Shown: positions 1 to 8,342 of the stretch, one piece after another
How the letters are laid out: each line of letters opens with the position of its first letter
Position numbering within the stretch: position 1 is the stretch's first letter
Assembly: GCF_023611505.1 (NCBI RefSeq)
Contig: NZ_CP097843.1
Location: 62,001 to 126,000, forward strand
DNA length: 64,000 nt
Reading direction: 5' to 3'
DNA from: Streptococcus oralis
Lineage (GTDB): Bacteria; Bacillota; Bacilli; Lactobacillales; Streptococcaceae
Translations under genes and position numbers: made by a program
Notes under the pieces: generated by a model
What the model saw: only the letters and a program-made list of their open reading frames with translations
The model's database searches: none
What the model was told of the DNA's origin: nothing

Positions 1-839
1 TTATGTCTCCTGAGATTTCTGGAGTGCAAGGGTCAGTTTCTCAAGTGCGAGAGGTGACAGCTGAGCTCATGCAGCTGGCCAAGACTAATAACATTGCTAT
101 CTTTATCGTAGGGCATGTGACCAAGGAAGGAACCTTGGCTGGTCCGCGTATGTTGGAGCATATGGTAGATACGGTGCTTTACTTTGAAGGGGAACGCCAC
201 CATACCTTCCGTATCTTGAGAGCAGTCAAAAACCGTTTTGGATCCACTAATGAGATTGGCATCTTTGAGATGCAGTCGGGCGGATTGGTTGAGGTACTCA
301 ATCCGAGTCAAGTTTTCCTAGAAGAGCGTTTGGATGGGGCTACTGGCTCGTCAATCGTTGTGACCATGGAAGGGACCCGTCCGATTTTGGCGGAGGTCCA
401 GGCTTTGGTAACACCGACTATGTTTGGAAATGCTAAACGCACGACGACAGGACTTGATTTCAATCGTGCGAGTCTGATTATGGCTGTTTTGGAAAAACGA
501 GCAGGGCTTCTCTTGCAAAATCAGGATGCCTATCTCAAATCTGCTGGCGGTGTCAAATTGGATGAACCTGCGATTGACTTGGCTGTTGCGGTTGCCATTG
601 CTTCGAGCTACAAAGACAAGCCTACCAATCCTCAGGAATGTTTTGTAGGTGAACTGGGCTTGACGGGAGAGATTCGACGCGTGAATCGTATCGAACAACG
701 CATAAATGAAGCGTCAAAACTAGGCTTTACTAAGATTTATGTACCTAAGAATTCCTTGACAGGAATTACTCCACCCAAGGAAATTGAAGTCATTGGTGTG
801 ACGACGATTCAGGAAGTTTTGAAAAAGGTCTTTGCATAA
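1..839 (+). CDS. radA: DNA repair protein RadA, C-terminal part
   Basis: This is the 3' part of radA; the gene begins before the window. RadA (Sms) is a RecA-like, DnaB-type helicase that promotes branch migration during recombination, including the integration of transforming DNA in streptococci. The visible part starts just after the Walker B region. It contains the diagnostic RadA motif KNRFG (in [17 protein letters not shown]), followed by the inactive Lon-protease-like domain ([17 protein letters not shown], then [19 protein letters not shown]). The zinc finger and Walker A lie outside the window. The carbonic anhydrase gene follows closely and probably shares the transcript. Identity is secure. 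Confidence 0.97.
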   Translation, partial: MSPEISGVQGSVSQVREVTAELMQLAKTNNIAIFIVGHVTKEGTLAGPRMLEHMVDTVLYFEGERHHTFRILRAVKNRFGSTNEIGIFEMQSGGLVEVLNPSQVFLEERLDGATGSSIVVTMEGTRPILAEVQALVTPTMFGNAKRTTTGLDFNRASLIMAVLEKRAGLLLQNQDAYLKSAGGVKLDEPAIDLAVAVAIASSYKDKPTNPQECFVGELGLTGEIRRVNRIEQRINEASKLGFTKIYVPKNSLTGITPPKEIEVIGVTTIQEVLKKVFA

Positions 840-911
840 TCCGTGACAAATCCTCTTAAAAATGATAAGATAGGAGAAATATTTGATTATCAAATTTTTG
901 AGGAGGGAATC

Positions 912-1406
912 GTGTCGTATTTTGAACAGTTTATGCAAGCCAATCAGGCTTATGTTGCCCTACATGGGCAGTTAAATCTGCCACTTAAACCCAAAACCAG
1001 AGTAGCTATTGTGACCTGTATGGACTCACGTCTGCACGTTGCGCAAGCTCTAGGTTTGGCCCTTGGGGATGCCCATATCCTACGGAATGCGGGTGGTCGA
1101 GTAACTGAGGACATGATTCGTTCACTGGTGATTTCCCAGCAACAAATGGGGACTAGAGAGATTGTGGTGCTTCACCATACAGACTGTGGAGCTCAAACCT
1201 TTCAAAATGAAAGTTTTCATGAACATTTGAAACACGAGCTCGGAGTTGATGTGTCTGATCAAGATTTTTTACCATTCCAGGATGTTGAAGAGAGTGTGAG
1301 AGAGGATATGCAATTGCTTCGAGAATCTCCACTGATTCCTGATGATGTGGTTATTTCAGGTGCTGTCTATGATGTGGATACAGGAAGTATGAGAGAAGTA
1401 TACTAA
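912..1406 (+). CDS. beta-class carbonic anhydrase
   Basis: A 165-residue beta-carbonic anhydrase, which interconverts CO2 and bicarbonate in the cytoplasm. From the chosen start the zinc ligands and catalytic dyad are visible: C36, D38 and R40 in CMDSR, then H89 and C92 in HHTDCG. The length fits the short bacterial beta-CA group. The frame is open upstream to a GTG at 843, but that start has no ribosome binding site. GTG 912 sits 5 bases after AGGAGGG and gives the family's usual N-terminus (MSYFEQFMQANQAYV), so I prefer it. It lies 72 bases after radA, and a strong terminator follows at 1495. Confidence 0.93.
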   Translation: MSYFEQFMQANQAYVALHGQLNLPLKPKTRVAIVTCMDSRLHVAQALGLALGDAHILRNAGGRVTEDMIRSLVISQQQMGTREIVVLHHTDCGAQTFQNESFHEHLKHELGVDVSDQDFLPFQDVEESVREDMQLLRESPLIPDDVVISGAVYDVDTGSMREVY

Positions 1407-1494
1407 CTTTGTCTCGAAAAAATTTCATCCTAGCATAAAATCGATTGTTAAAATGTAGTGATTTTAATTTTAATACAGCTAATATAAAATAGTA

Positions 1495-1530
1495 AAAACA
1501 AGGGTATAAATGTTTGCCCTTGTTTTATTT
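1495..1530 (+). terminator. rho-independent terminator after radA-carbonic anhydrase
   Basis: A perfect 10-bp stem (AAAACAAGGG at 1495-1504 with CCCTTGTTTT at 1517-1526) and a 12-base loop, followed by a T-rich run. It separates the upstream operon from prs. Confidence 0.8.
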
Positions 1531-1534
1531 TTGA

Positions 1535-1563
1535 TTGAAAAATAAAGGAAAAAGCGCTACAAT
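1535..1563 (+). promoter_or_regulatory. sigma-A promoter for prs
   Basis: TTGAAA (1535-1540), a 17-base spacer and TACAAT (1558-1563), placed about 55 bases before the prs start codon and just after the upstream terminator. The promoter is near consensus; it is inferred from sequence only. Confidence 0.65.
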
Positions 1564-1619
1564 GGTAGATGGAAAATGTTGTGTAAAAAACAAGTGATAC
1601 ATAAATACCGGAGGAAATC

Positions 1620-2588
1620 ATGTCTTTTTCTGATTTAAAGCTGTTTGCCCTTTCTTCTAATAGAGAATTGGCAGAGCGTGTGGCGCAAGAAATTGGGATA
1701 GAGTTGGGGAAATCGACTGTTCGCCAATTTTCAGATGGGGAGATTCAGGTCAACATCGAAGAATCAATCCGTGGAAAACACGTCTTTATCCTACAATCAA
1801 CGAGTTCACCTGTAAATGATAATTTACTTGAAATTTTGATTATGGTGGACGCATTGAAGCGTGCTAGTGCAGAATCTGTCAACGTTGTCATGCCTTACTA
1901 TGGCTATGCACGTCAGGATAGAAAAGCGCGCGCACGTGAGCCAATCACTGCAAAACTCGTTGCAAACATGCTAGAAGTTGCTGGGGTAGATCGTTTGTTG
2001 ACGATTGATTTGCACGCTGCGCAAATTCAGGGATTCTTTGATATTCCTGTAGATCACTTGATGGGTGCTCCATTGATTGCGGACTATTTTGAACGTCGTG
2101 GCATGGTTGGCTCTGACTACGTGGTTGTCAGCCCAGACCATGGTGGGGTAACTCGTGCTCGTAAATTGGCAGAGTTTTTGAAAACTCCGATTGCAATTAT
2201 TGACAAACGCCGTAGTGTAGACAAGATGAATACCAGCGAGGTGATGAACATCATCGGTAAGGTCGAAGGCAAGACTTGTATCTTGATTGACGATATGATT
2301 GATACAGCTGGAACAATCTGCCATGCAGCAGATGCACTTGCTGAAGCAGGTGCTGTTGAAGTTTACGCAAGCTGTACGCACCCAGTTCTTTCTGGACCAG
2401 CTATGGACAATATCCAAAAATCAGCTATTAAAAAATTGGTTGTTTTGGATACTATCTACCTACCAGAAGAGCGTTTGATTGATAAGATTGAACAAATTTC
2501 GATTGCTCATCTTCTGGGCGATGCTATTATTCGTATCCACGAAAAACGTCCTCTTTCTCCATTATTTAGTATCGAGAAAAAAATCTAA
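1620..2588 (+). CDS. prs: ribose-phosphate pyrophosphokinase
   Basis: 322-residue PRPP synthase. It transfers pyrophosphate from ATP to ribose 5-phosphate, making the PRPP used by PurF (encoded later in this window), by pyrimidine and NAD synthesis, and by histidine/tryptophan synthesis. Recognisable motifs are the flexible catalytic region ([17 protein letters not shown]), the pyrophosphate-binding stretch ([16 protein letters not shown]) and the PRPP signature ([14 protein letters not shown]). The length is typical of class I bacterial Prs. The start is set by GGAGG 5 bases upstream. It is monocistronic, with its own promoter and a terminator at 2608. Streptococci often carry two prs paralogues, and which one this is cannot be told from here. 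Confidence 0.95.
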   Translation: MSFSDLKLFALSSNRELAERVAQEIGIELGKSTVRQFSDGEIQVNIEESIRGKHVFILQSTSSPVNDNLLEILIMVDALKRASAESVNVVMPYYGYARQDRKARAREPITAKLVANMLEVAGVDRLLTIDLHAAQIQGFFDIPVDHLMGAPLIADYFERRGMVGSDYVVVSPDHGGVTRARKLAEFLKTPIAIIDKRRSVDKMNTSEVMNIIGKVEGKTCILIDDMIDTAGTICHAADALAEAGAVEVYASCTHPVLSGPAMDNIQKSAIKKLVVLDTIYLPEERLIDKIEQISIAHLLGDAIIRIHEKRPLSPLFSIEKKI

Positions 2589-2607
2589 ACTTTCACTTGA
2601 ATAAACG

Positions 2608-2648
2608 AATTTCCTGGCAAGCTTTTTCTCTTGCTAGGAATTTTTTTG
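2608..2648 (+). terminator. rho-independent terminator after prs
   Basis: TTCCTGGCAAG (2611-2621) pairs with CTTGCTAGGAA (2630-2640) with one G-T pair, followed by seven T's. Confidence 0.8.
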
Positions 2649-2678
2649 TAGTCAAAATCTGCAAGCCTTTTCAAAATA

Positions 2679-2687
2679 TGCTATACT
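2679..2687 (+). promoter_or_regulatory. extended -10 promoter for the CoA-binding protein gene
   Basis: TGCTATACT, an extended -10 element ending 20 bases before the start codon at 2708. No convincing -35 is seen. The short leader carries an AAAAAGGAGG ribosome binding site. Confidence 0.5.
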
Positions 2688-2707
2688 GAGAAAAAAGGAG
2701 GATTTCT

Positions 2708-3145
2708 ATGAGCCAAGAATTTATCAATCCAAGTGATGGTGTGGTACGTCAGTATCTTGCAACCAGTAAAACGTTAGCAGTAGTAGGCTTGTCCGATCGT
2801 GAAGAAACAACTAGCAATCGAGTGACCAAGGAAATGCAGGCTCGGGGCTATAAAATCATTCCAGTCAATCCCAAGGCTGCAGGTGGGGAAATCCTGGGAG
2901 AAAAGGCTTATACGAGTCTAGCTGAGATTCCTTTTCCTGTGGATATTGTCAATGTATACCGACGGAGCGAGTTTTTGCCAGATGTGGCGCGTGATTTTCT
3001 CAAGGCTGATGCCAAGATTTTTTGGGCGCAATTAGGACTTGAAAATCTAGAAGCGGAAGAAATCTTGCGTGCTGGAGGATGCGATGACATCGTGATGAAT
3101 CGCTGTATCAAGAGAGAACATACTCGCTTAATTCTTGAGCAATAA
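2708..3145 (+). CDS. CoA-binding domain protein (YccU family)
   Basis: A 145-residue protein made of a single CoA-binding Rossmann domain of the YccU type, related to the N-terminal domain of succinyl-CoA synthetase alpha subunits. Visible hallmarks are the nucleotide-binding start (KTLAVVGLSDREETTSNRVTKEM), the IIPVNPKAAGGEILGEKAY stretch, the IVNVYRRSE strand, and the IFWAQLGLEN and MNRCIKREH segments. The biological role of this widespread family is not established. It is monocistronic, with its own extended -10 promoter and a bidirectional terminator shared with the converging yeiH-like gene. Confidence 0.85.
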   Translation: MSQEFINPSDGVVRQYLATSKTLAVVGLSDREETTSNRVTKEMQARGYKIIPVNPKAAGGEILGEKAYTSLAEIPFPVDIVNVYRRSEFLPDVARDFLKADAKIFWAQLGLENLEAEEILRAGGCDDIVMNRCIKREHTRLILEQ

Positions 3146-3170
3146 AAAGGTAGCCATGGGCTACCTTTTG
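3143..3170. terminator. bidirectional terminator between converging genes
   Basis: AAAAGGTAGCC (3145-3155), loop ATG, GGCTACCTTTT (3159-3169): an 11-bp perfect stem with A's on one side and T's on the other. It can end both the CoA-binding gene and the opposite-strand transporter gene. Confidence 0.8.
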
Positions 3171-3172
3171 TA

Positions 3173-4183
3173 TTATAAAGTACCAATCAATGCTTGCATA
3201 CCAAGACTGGTGAGGATGATGGCAATCCAGCAAAGAGCTCCGAGGACAATAGATTTACCACTGGATCTAACCATGGCAATTAGATTGGTTTTGAGACCGA
3301 TAGCACTCATGGCCATGATGATAAAGAATTTAGAGAGTTGTTTGAGAGGGGTAAAGAAACTACTGGACACACCAAGAGAGGTAAGTAGAGTCGTTAAGAT
3401 AGAGGCCAGGATAAAATAAAGGATAAAAAGTGGGAAAACTTTTTTCAGTTGTACGCCTTGTTTATTTTCTTGTTGGCGACTTTGCCAGTAGGAGAGAAAG
3501 AGAGTGATGGGAATGATCGCTAAGGTGCGTGTGAGTTTAACAATGGTTGCAGACTCGAGGGTATTGGTCTGATAAAGACTGTCCCAGGCACTAGCTGTGG
3601 CCGTTACAGAAGAAGTATCATTGACCGCAGTTCCTGCAAAGAGGGCAAAGCCGTCATTAGATAGGTGAAGCCAGGTTCCTAGAGTTGGAAAGATGAGCGC
3701 AGCCAAGATATTGAAGAAAAAGATAACGGAAATGGCTTGGGCAACCTCCTTTTCTTTGGCATGGATAACGGGTGCTGTCGCAGCAATGGCAGAGCCACCA
3801 CAGATAGAAGAACCCACACCAATCAAGGTAGCCAGTTTTGTGTCTAGTGCAAAGAAACGCTGGAAGAGGTAGGCGACGATTAAGGAAATCGAAATGGTGG
3901 AAAGGATGACAGGGAGTGAGGTTTGTCCGACTGCAAAGACTTGCGAGATATTGAGACCAAAACCAAGCAAGATGACGGCATACTGGAGTAATTTTTTGGA
4001 ACTAAAGGTCAAACCTGCATCTAGTTGTTTGTAGGGCGAGAGCCAGGGGTGTAGGAGCATTCCTATAAAGATTGCAAAAACGGGTGCACCCACGACGGGG
4101 AAAAGTCCTCCTAGAAACCAAGAAATGATAGAAATGAGAAGGCAGGCCAAGATGCCTGCTCCATTTTTTGATAGAAATGACAT
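3173..4183 (-). CDS. YeiH/YadS-type putative sulfate exporter family membrane protein
   Basis: 336-residue integral membrane protein of the YeiH (UPF0324) family, annotated by homology as putative sulfate exporters; the true substrate is unproven. About ten hydrophobic helices are visible, beginning with [17 protein letters not shown]. The family-typical motifs [16 protein letters not shown] and [14 protein letters not shown] are present. The frame is open to a TTG 12 bases further upstream, but that codon lies in the ribosome binding site (GGAGGT), so ATG 4183 is the start. It is transcribed divergently from araT. On the minus strand, TTTACT-17-TATAAT just upstream (about 4210-4238) is a plausible promoter. 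Confidence 0.82.
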   Translation of the reverse strand: MSFLSKNGAGILACLLISIISWFLGGLFPVVGAPVFAIFIGMLLHPWLSPYKQLDAGLTFSSKKLLQYAVILLGFGLNISQVFAVGQTSLPVILSTISISLIVAYLFQRFFALDTKLATLIGVGSSICGGSAIAATAPVIHAKEKEVAQAISVIFFFNILAALIFPTLGTWLHLSNDGFALFAGTAVNDTSSVTATASAWDSLYQTNTLESATIVKLTRTLAIIPITLFLSYWQSRQQENKQGVQLKKVFPLFILYFILASILTTLLTSLGVSSSFFTPLKQLSKFFIIMAMSAIGLKTNLIAMVRSSGKSIVLGALCWIAIILTSLGMQALIGTL

Positions 4184-4272
4184 AAAAACCTCCAATCATA
4201 ATCTGTTACCATTATAGACCTGTAAACGGGAAAAGTAAAATAGAAAGTGGAAAGCTATTCTATAATGTATTT

Positions 4273-4301
4273 TTGCGGTCGGGGGGCTTTTGTAGTATAA
4301 T
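4273..4301 (+). promoter_or_regulatory. promoter for the araT-recO-plsX-acpP operon
   Basis: TTGCGG (4273-4278), a 17-base spacer and a perfect TATAAT (4296-4301). The start codon follows 30 bases later. Confidence 0.65.
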
Positions 4302-4331
4302 AGAGATACGTTTTGAGAGTAGGAGGTATCT

Positions 4332-5501
4332 ATGGACTTAACTAAGCGCTTTAATAAACAATTAGATAAGATTCAAGTTTCGTTGATTCGCCAGTTTGAC
4401 CAGGCTATTTCGGAGATTCCTGGGGTCCTGCGTTTGACCTTGGGGGAACCTGATTTTACAACGCCAGATCATGTTAAGGAAGCGGCTAAGCGGGCCATCG
4501 ACCAGAACCAATCCTACTATACAGGGATGAGTGGTCTGTTAACATTACGTCAGGCAGCCAGTGATTTTGTAAAAGAAAAATACCAGCTAGATTACAATCC
4601 TGAAAATGAAATCTTGGTTACAATTGGGGCGACAGAGGCTTTATCGGCTACTTTGACAGCTATTTTGGAAGAGGGAGATAAGGTGCTCTTGCCAGCTCCT
4701 GCCTATCCAGGTTATGAGCCAATTGTCAATCTAGTTGGGGCAGAGGTTGTCGAGATTGATACGACTGAAAATGGTTTTGTCTTGACTCCTGAGATGTTGG
4801 AAAAGGCCATTTTGGAGCAAGGCGACAAGCTCAAGGCTGTCATTCTCAACTATCCGGCTAATCCGACAGGAATTACCTATAGTCGGGAGCAGTTGGAAGC
4901 CTTGGCAGACGTTTTACGCAAGTATGAGATTTTTGTTGTCTGTGATGAGGTTTACTCAGAATTAACCTATACAGGCGAAGCCCATGTATCTTTGGGAACT
5001 ATGCTGAGAGACCAGGCTATTATTATCAATGGTTTATCTAAGTCTCATGCTATGACAGGTTGGCGTTTAGGCTTTATCTTTGCTCCTGTGGCCTTTACAG
5101 CTCAGTTAATCAAGAGTCACCAGTACTTGGTAACTGCCGCAAACACTATGGCTCAACATGCTGCGGTGGAGGCTTTGACCGCTGGTAAAAACGACGCGGA
5201 GCCTATGAAGAAGGAGTACATCCAGCGTCGAGATTATATCATCGAGAAGATGACTGCTCTTGGTTTTGAGATTATCAAACCAGACGGAGCCTTCTATATC
5301 TTTGCTAAGATTCCAGCAGGTTACAATCAAGACTCCTTTGCTTTTCTGAAGGATTTTGCTCAGAAGAAGGCTGTTGCCTTTATTCCGGGTGCTGCTTTTG
5401 GTCAGTATGGAGAAGGCTATGTGCGTCTGTCTTATGCAGCCAGCATGGAAACGATCAGAGAGGCTATGAAACGACTTGAGGAGTACATGAGAGAAGCATG
5501 A
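4332..5501 (+). CDS. araT: aromatic amino acid aminotransferase (PLP fold type I)
   Basis: 389-residue class I/II aminotransferase; its position before recO matches streptococcal araT. It moves amino groups between aromatic or related amino acids and 2-oxoglutarate. Visible features are the substrate region ([13 protein letters not shown]), [12 protein letters not shown], the NYPANPTG motif, DEVYSEL (the Asp that binds the pyridine nitrogen) and the PLP lysine in [16 protein letters not shown]. The length is normal. An AGGAGG site precedes the start. The stop overlaps the recO start by 4 bases (ATGA), which indicates translational coupling. Exact substrate preference cannot be read from sequence. 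Confidence 0.88.
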   Translation: MDLTKRFNKQLDKIQVSLIRQFDQAISEIPGVLRLTLGEPDFTTPDHVKEAAKRAIDQNQSYYTGMSGLLTLRQAASDFVKEKYQLDYNPENEILVTIGATEALSATLTAILEEGDKVLLPAPAYPGYEPIVNLVGAEVVEIDTTENGFVLTPEMLEKAILEQGDKLKAVILNYPANPTGITYSREQLEALADVLRKYEIFVVCDEVYSELTYTGEAHVSLGTMLRDQAIIINGLSKSHAMTGWRLGFIFAPVAFTAQLIKSHQYLVTAANTMAQHAAVEALTAGKNDAEPMKKEYIQRRDYIIEKMTALGFEIIKPDGAFYIFAKIPAGYNQDSFAFLKDFAQKKAVAFIPGAAFGQYGEGYVRLSYAASMETIREAMKRLEEYMREA

Positions 5502-6268
5502 TTCAGTCTATCACGAGTCAAGGCTTGGTGCTCTACAATCGTAACTTTCGTGAGGATGACAAGTTAGTCAAGATTTTTACCGAGCAAGCGGGCAAGCGCA
5601 TGTTTTTCGTCAAACACGCTGGTCAGTCCAAACTGGCCCCTGTTATTCAGCCCTTGGTATTGGCTCGGTTTCTCTTGCGAATCAATGATGATGGACTCAG
5701 CTATATCGAAGACTACCATGAGGTGATGACCTTTCCCAAGATTAATAGTGATCTCTTTGTTATGGCTTATGCGACCTATGTGGCTGCCCTTGCAGATGCT
5801 AGTTTGCAGGATAATCAGCAGGATGCTCCCCTGTTTGCTTTTTTGCAAAAGACTTTGGAGTTGATGGAAGCAGGATTGGATTATCAGGTTTTGACCAATA
5901 TTTTTGAAATTCAAATCTTGACCCGATTTGGAATTGGGCTCAATTTTAATGAGTGTGTCTTTTGCCATCGGGTCGGTCAGGCTTTTGACTTTTCTTTTAA
6001 ATATGGAGCCTGCCTCTGCCCAGAGCATTATCATGAAGATGAGAGACGTTGTCATCTGAATCCCAATATCCCTTATCTGCTCAATCAATTTCAAGCTATT
6101 GATTTTGAGACCTTGGAGACTATTTCGCTCAAGCCTGAAATCAAGCAAGACTTGCGCAAGTTTATAGACCAAATCTACGAAGAGTATGTTGGAATTCACC
6201 TAAAATCAAAGAAATTTATTGATTCCCTAGCCGACTGGGGACAATTACTAAAAGAGGAAGACAAATGA
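5498..6268 (+). CDS. recO: DNA repair protein RecO
   Basis: 256-residue RecO, which loads RecA on SSB-coated single-stranded DNA and anneals strands in the RecFOR pathway. The N-terminal OB-fold region ([30 protein letters not shown]) is clear. The zinc-finger-like cysteines follow at about residues 147-175 ([11 protein letters not shown], then CLCPEH). It overlaps araT and plsX by 4 bases each, so the three genes are translationally coupled. The araT-recO-plsX-acpP order is usual in this streptococcal group. Confidence 0.94.
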   Translation: MIQSITSQGLVLYNRNFREDDKLVKIFTEQAGKRMFFVKHAGQSKLAPVIQPLVLARFLLRINDDGLSYIEDYHEVMTFPKINSDLFVMAYATYVAALADASLQDNQQDAPLFAFLQKTLELMEAGLDYQVLTNIFEIQILTRFGIGLNFNECVFCHRVGQAFDFSFKYGACLCPEHYHEDERRCHLNPNIPYLLNQFQAIDFETLETISLKPEIKQDLRKFIDQIYEEYVGIHLKSKKFIDSLADWGQLLKEEDK

Positions 6269-7257
6269 AAAAAATCGCAGTAGATGCTATGGGGGGCGAT
6301 TACGCACCTCAAGCTATCGTTGAGGGTGTCAATCAAGCCCTTGCTGACTTTTCAGATATTGAGATTCAACTCTATGGAGACGAAAGCAAAATCAAGCAAT
6401 ATCTAACAGCGACAGAACGCGTCAGCATTATTCATACGGATGAGAAGATTGATTTTGATGATGAGCCTACAAAAGCTATTCGTAAGAAGAAAAATGCCAG
6501 TATGGTATTAGCGGCTAAGGCAGTCAAAGAAGGAGAGGCAGACGCTGTCCTCTCGGCTGGGAATACAGGTGCCTTGTTGGCTGCAGGATTCTTCATTGTG
6601 GGTCGTATCAGGAATATCGATCGTCCTGGGCTCATGTCGACCTTACCGACCATTGATGGCAAAGGCTTTGACATGCTAGACCTTGGAGCCAATGCAGAAA
6701 ATACAGCTCATCATCTGCACCAATACGCTGTTTTGGGTTCCTTTTATGCGAAAAATGTTCGTAGAATTTCGAGACCACGTGTTGGTTTGCTCAATAATGG
6801 AACAGAAAGTAGCAAGGGTGATCCCCTTCGTAAGGAAACCTACGCCTTGCTAGCAGCGGATGAAAGCTTGAATTTTGTCGGAAACGTGGAAGCGCGTGAT
6901 TTGATGAATGGCGTTGCGGATGTTGTTGTGGCAGATGGTTTCACGGGAAACGCTGTGCTCAAATCTATTGAAGGGACAGCCATGGGTATCATGGGCTTGC
7001 TTAAGACAGCTATCACAGGTGGTGGTCTTCGAGCGAAACTAGGTGCTCTTCTTCTCAAGGATAGCCTTAGAGGTTTGAAAAAGCAACTCAATTATTCAGA
7101 TGTTGGTGGAGCAGTCTTGTTTGGTGTTAAGGCACCGGTTGTCAAGACTCATGGCTCAAGTGATGCCAAGGCTGTGTATAGTACGATTCGCCAGATTCGT
7201 ACTATGCTAGAAACAGACGTAGTTGCCCAGACTGCGCGTGAATTTTCAGGAGAATAA
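6265..7257 (+). CDS. plsX: phosphate acyltransferase PlsX
   Basis: 330-residue PlsX. It converts acyl-ACP to acyl-phosphate, the donor that PlsY uses to acylate glycerol 3-phosphate in membrane lipid synthesis. The N-terminal [15 protein letters not shown] signature is present, as are [35 protein letters not shown] and [16 protein letters not shown], all typical of the family. The next gene, an acyl carrier protein 3 bases downstream, encodes the direct partner that carries the acyl chain. It overlaps recO by 4 bases. Confidence 0.96.
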   Translation: MKKIAVDAMGGDYAPQAIVEGVNQALADFSDIEIQLYGDESKIKQYLTATERVSIIHTDEKIDFDDEPTKAIRKKKNASMVLAAKAVKEGEADAVLSAGNTGALLAAGFFIVGRIRNIDRPGLMSTLPTIDGKGFDMLDLGANAENTAHHLHQYAVLGSFYAKNVRRISRPRVGLLNNGTESSKGDPLRKETYALLAADESLNFVGNVEARDLMNGVADVVVADGFTGNAVLKSIEGTAMGIMGLLKTAITGGGLRAKLGALLLKDSLRGLKKQLNYSDVGGAVLFGVKAPVVKTHGSSDAKAVYSTIRQIRTMLETDVVAQTAREFSGE

Positions 7258-7260
7258 CAA

Positions 7261-7497
7261 ATGACAGAAAAAGAAATTTTTGACCGTATTGTAACCATTA
7301 TCCAAGAGCGACAGGGAGAGGACTTTGTCGTGACAGAATCTTTGAGTTTGAAAGACGATCTCGATGCGGACTCAGTTGACTTGATGGAGTTCGTCTTGAC
7401 ACTAGAAGATGAATTCGGAATTGAAATCAGTGATGAGGAAATTGACCAACTGCAAAGTGTAGGAGATGTGGTAGCAGTTGTCAAAAGTAAAGAATAG
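7261..7497 (+). CDS. acpP: acyl carrier protein (plsX-linked copy)
   Basis: 78-residue acyl carrier protein, very acidic. The phosphopantetheine attachment serine is S38 in the DADSVDLMEF motif (normally DSLD). It directly follows plsX, so it is probably the ACP that serves phospholipid synthesis; the main fatty-acid-synthesis ACP of streptococci is usually encoded in the fab cluster. A strong terminator starts 2 bases after the stop. Confidence 0.93.
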   Translation: MTEKEIFDRIVTIIQERQGEDFVVTESLSLKDDLDADSVDLMEFVLTLEDEFGIEISDEEIDQLQSVGDVVAVVKSKE

Positions 7498-7498
7498 C

Positions 7499-7530
7499 AA
7501 AAAGCAACATGATTTGCATGTTGCTTTTTT
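7499..7530 (+). terminator. rho-independent terminator after acpP
   Basis: AAAAAGCAACATG (7499-7511), loop ATTTG, CATGTTGC plus six T's (7517-7530). A very strong hairpin that insulates the peptide cluster that follows. Confidence 0.88.
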
Positions 7531-7564
7531 GTTTGTAGAAAAAAGAAAAATTTTTAGTAGAAAT

Positions 7565-7572
7565 TGCGAATA
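7565..7572 (+). promoter_or_regulatory. candidate SigX (ComX) box upstream of mini-peptide 1
   Basis: TGCGAATA matches 7 of 8 bases of the streptococcal com-box/cin-box TACGAATA, recognised by the competence sigma factor ComX. It ends 31 bases before the ATG at 7604. CGAATA motifs occur at nearly the same distance before the other two mini-peptide genes. Assignment is by pattern only; eight bases are a weak signal by themselves. Confidence 0.35.
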
Positions 7573-7603
7573 AAGAGATGAGAAAGAAAAAGGAGGAACG
7601 TTT

Positions 7604-7654
7604 ATGTATGTTACCGGTTTTTATCCGTGGTTCATTAAGTGGTTTTTAAAATAA
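7604..7654 (+). CDS. 16-residue hydrophobic cationic peptide 1 (W-F-I-K-W-F core)
   Basis: A 17-codon gene with product MYVTGFYPWFIKWFLK, preceded by AAAAAGGAGG 7 bases before the ATG. It is the first of three tandem genes of identical length whose products align without gaps and share W9, F10, [IL]11, K12, W13 and [FY]14. There is no double-glycine or signal-peptide leader, no cysteine and no acidic residue; the charge comes from two lysines. I do not recognise the family. Possible roles are a leaderless bacteriocin, a PSM-like surfactant peptide, a short hydrophobic pheromone, or a regulatory leader ORF. The reading frame and homology between the three are directly visible; function is unknown. 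It lies upstream of double-glycine bacteriocin genes and comAB. Confidence 0.6.
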   Translation: MYVTGFYPWFIKWFLK

Positions 7655-7686
7655 AAATGAATGAGTTGCTCATTTTCGAATTGTTT

Positions 7687-7694
7687 TTCGAATA
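7687..7694 (+). promoter_or_regulatory. candidate SigX (ComX) box upstream of mini-peptide 2
   Basis: TTCGAATA, 7 of 8 bases of TACGAATA, preceded by a T-run and ending 33 bases before the ATG at 7728. A caveat is that TTCGAA also occurs about 10 bases earlier, so part of the motif could belong to a local repeat. Confidence 0.35.
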
Positions 7695-7727
7695 GATAGG
7701 TAAGGAAAAAGGGAAGGAGACTACGCG

Positions 7728-7778
7728 ATGTATTTACCAATCTTATTGCCATGGTTTATCAAATGGTATTTGAAATAA
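7728..7778 (+). CDS. 16-residue hydrophobic cationic peptide 2
   Basis: Product MYLPILLPWFIKWYLK, 17 codons including stop, with GGGAAGGAGA 7 bases before the ATG. Residues 8-13 (PWFIKW) are identical to peptide 1, although codons differ at several positions (CCG/CCA, TTC/TTT, ATT/ATC, AAG/AAA). That synonymous pattern argues for selection on the peptide rather than a chance ORF. No leader or export signal is seen. See peptide 1 for possible roles. Confidence 0.6.
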   Translation: MYLPILLPWFIKWYLK

Positions 7779-7809
7779 ATGAAATTTACCTGTTCATTTT
7801 AAATCACTT

Positions 7810-7817
7810 TTCGAATA
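7810..7817 (+). promoter_or_regulatory. candidate SigX (ComX) box upstream of mini-peptide 3
   Basis: TTCGAATA within CTTTTCGAATAGATAAG, ending 32 bases before the ATG at 7850. It shares 14 bases (TTTTCGAATAGATA) with the site before peptide 2. Confidence 0.35.
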
Positions 7818-7849
7818 GATAAGTGAGAAGAACAGGAGGGAGAGAAAAA

Positions 7850-7900
7850 ATGATTTCAGTTATTTTTCCAATCTGGTTTTTAAAATGGTTTAAAGCCTAG
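7850..7900 (+). CDS. 16-residue hydrophobic cationic peptide 3
   Basis: Product MISVIFPIWFLKWFKA, 17 codons including stop, with AGGAGGGAGA 7-8 bases before the ATG. It is the most divergent of the three, yet it keeps W9, F10, K12 and W13 and has conservative changes at 11 and 14. The next gene, a double-glycine peptide, starts 40 bases later with no terminator between, so transcripts could run through. Confidence 0.6.
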   Translation: MISVIFPIWFLKWFKA

Positions 7901-7940
7901 AGACCATAAACTAAAAAAATAAAAATAAAGGAGAAAAAAG

Positions 7941-8132
7941 ATGACAAACTTTGACAAAATGGAACAGAACTTTGCAGCTCTTACAGAAGAAGAGTTGACG
8001 GATGTGAATGGGGGATTGATTATTACAGCAGCTGGAATTATTTTAGCAGGAAAAGTAGCAGGTGCTGTGGTTACAATTGGAGGAGCTCTTTATGGAGCAG
8101 GATATGCTATTGGAAAAGCATTGCGACCTTAA
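7941..8132 (+). CDS. double-glycine bacteriocin-like peptide (class IIb/Blp type)
   Basis: 63-residue precursor. The leader MTNFDKMEQNFAALTEEELTDVNGG is of the double-glycine type (L, E/L, V and GG at the expected -12, -8/-7, -4, -2/-1 positions) and is cut by C39-peptidase transporters such as ComA or BlpA. The predicted mature part is 38 residues, starts LIITAAGIILAGK, and is rich in Gly and Ala with GxxxG-like spacing (VAGAVVTIGGALYGAGYAIGKAL), typical of two-peptide pore-forming bacteriocins. An AAAGGAG site precedes the start. The next gene encodes a second such peptide, so the two may act as a pair. Confidence 0.82.
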   Translation: MTNFDKMEQNFAALTEEELTDVNGGLIITAAGIILAGKVAGAVVTIGGALYGAGYAIGKALRP

Positions 8133-8156
8133 TATGATTAGAAAGGAGGCTTAACA

Positions 8157-8339
8157 ATGAAACAATTTCAAGAATTATCTTTTCAAGAACTTGAAGAGGT
8201 TCAAGGCGGTGTTATTACATTAACGATAGGTACGGTAGTGCTTGTAGGCTGGAAAGCAGTAGCAGCTTATGGAGCAGCGGCTACTGTAGCAGGAGGTACA
8301 CTTGGATTGGGAGTCTATAATGGATACAGAGGGCGTTAG
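8157..8339 (+). CDS. double-glycine bacteriocin-like peptide, second component
   Basis: 60-residue precursor with an 18-residue double-glycine leader (MKQFQELSFQELEEVQGG). The mature peptide starts VITLTIGTVVLVGWKA and is Gly/Ala-rich (AAYGAAATVAGGTLGLGVYNGYRGR), a membrane-active bacteriocin profile. An AAAGGAGG site lies upstream. It sits 24 bases after the first peptide and 3 bases before a small membrane protein that may confer immunity. Confidence 0.82.
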   Translation: MKQFQELSFQELEEVQGGVITLTIGTVVLVGWKAVAAYGAAATVAGGTLGLGVYNGYRGR

Positions 8340-8342
8340 ACT

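Larger units (their letters stand above)
7604..7900 (+). repeat. three tandem mini-gene modules of about 123 bp
   Basis: Start-to-start distances are 124 and 122 bases. Each module is a 51-base ORF. Each of the two spacers has a small hairpin just after the stop (AATGAG/CTCATT in the first, AAATGAA/TTCATTT in the second), then the shared stretch TTTTCGAATAGATA, then a strong ribosome binding site. The arrangement indicates duplication of a whole transcription/translation unit with divergence of the peptide N-terminus. Confidence 0.7.
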
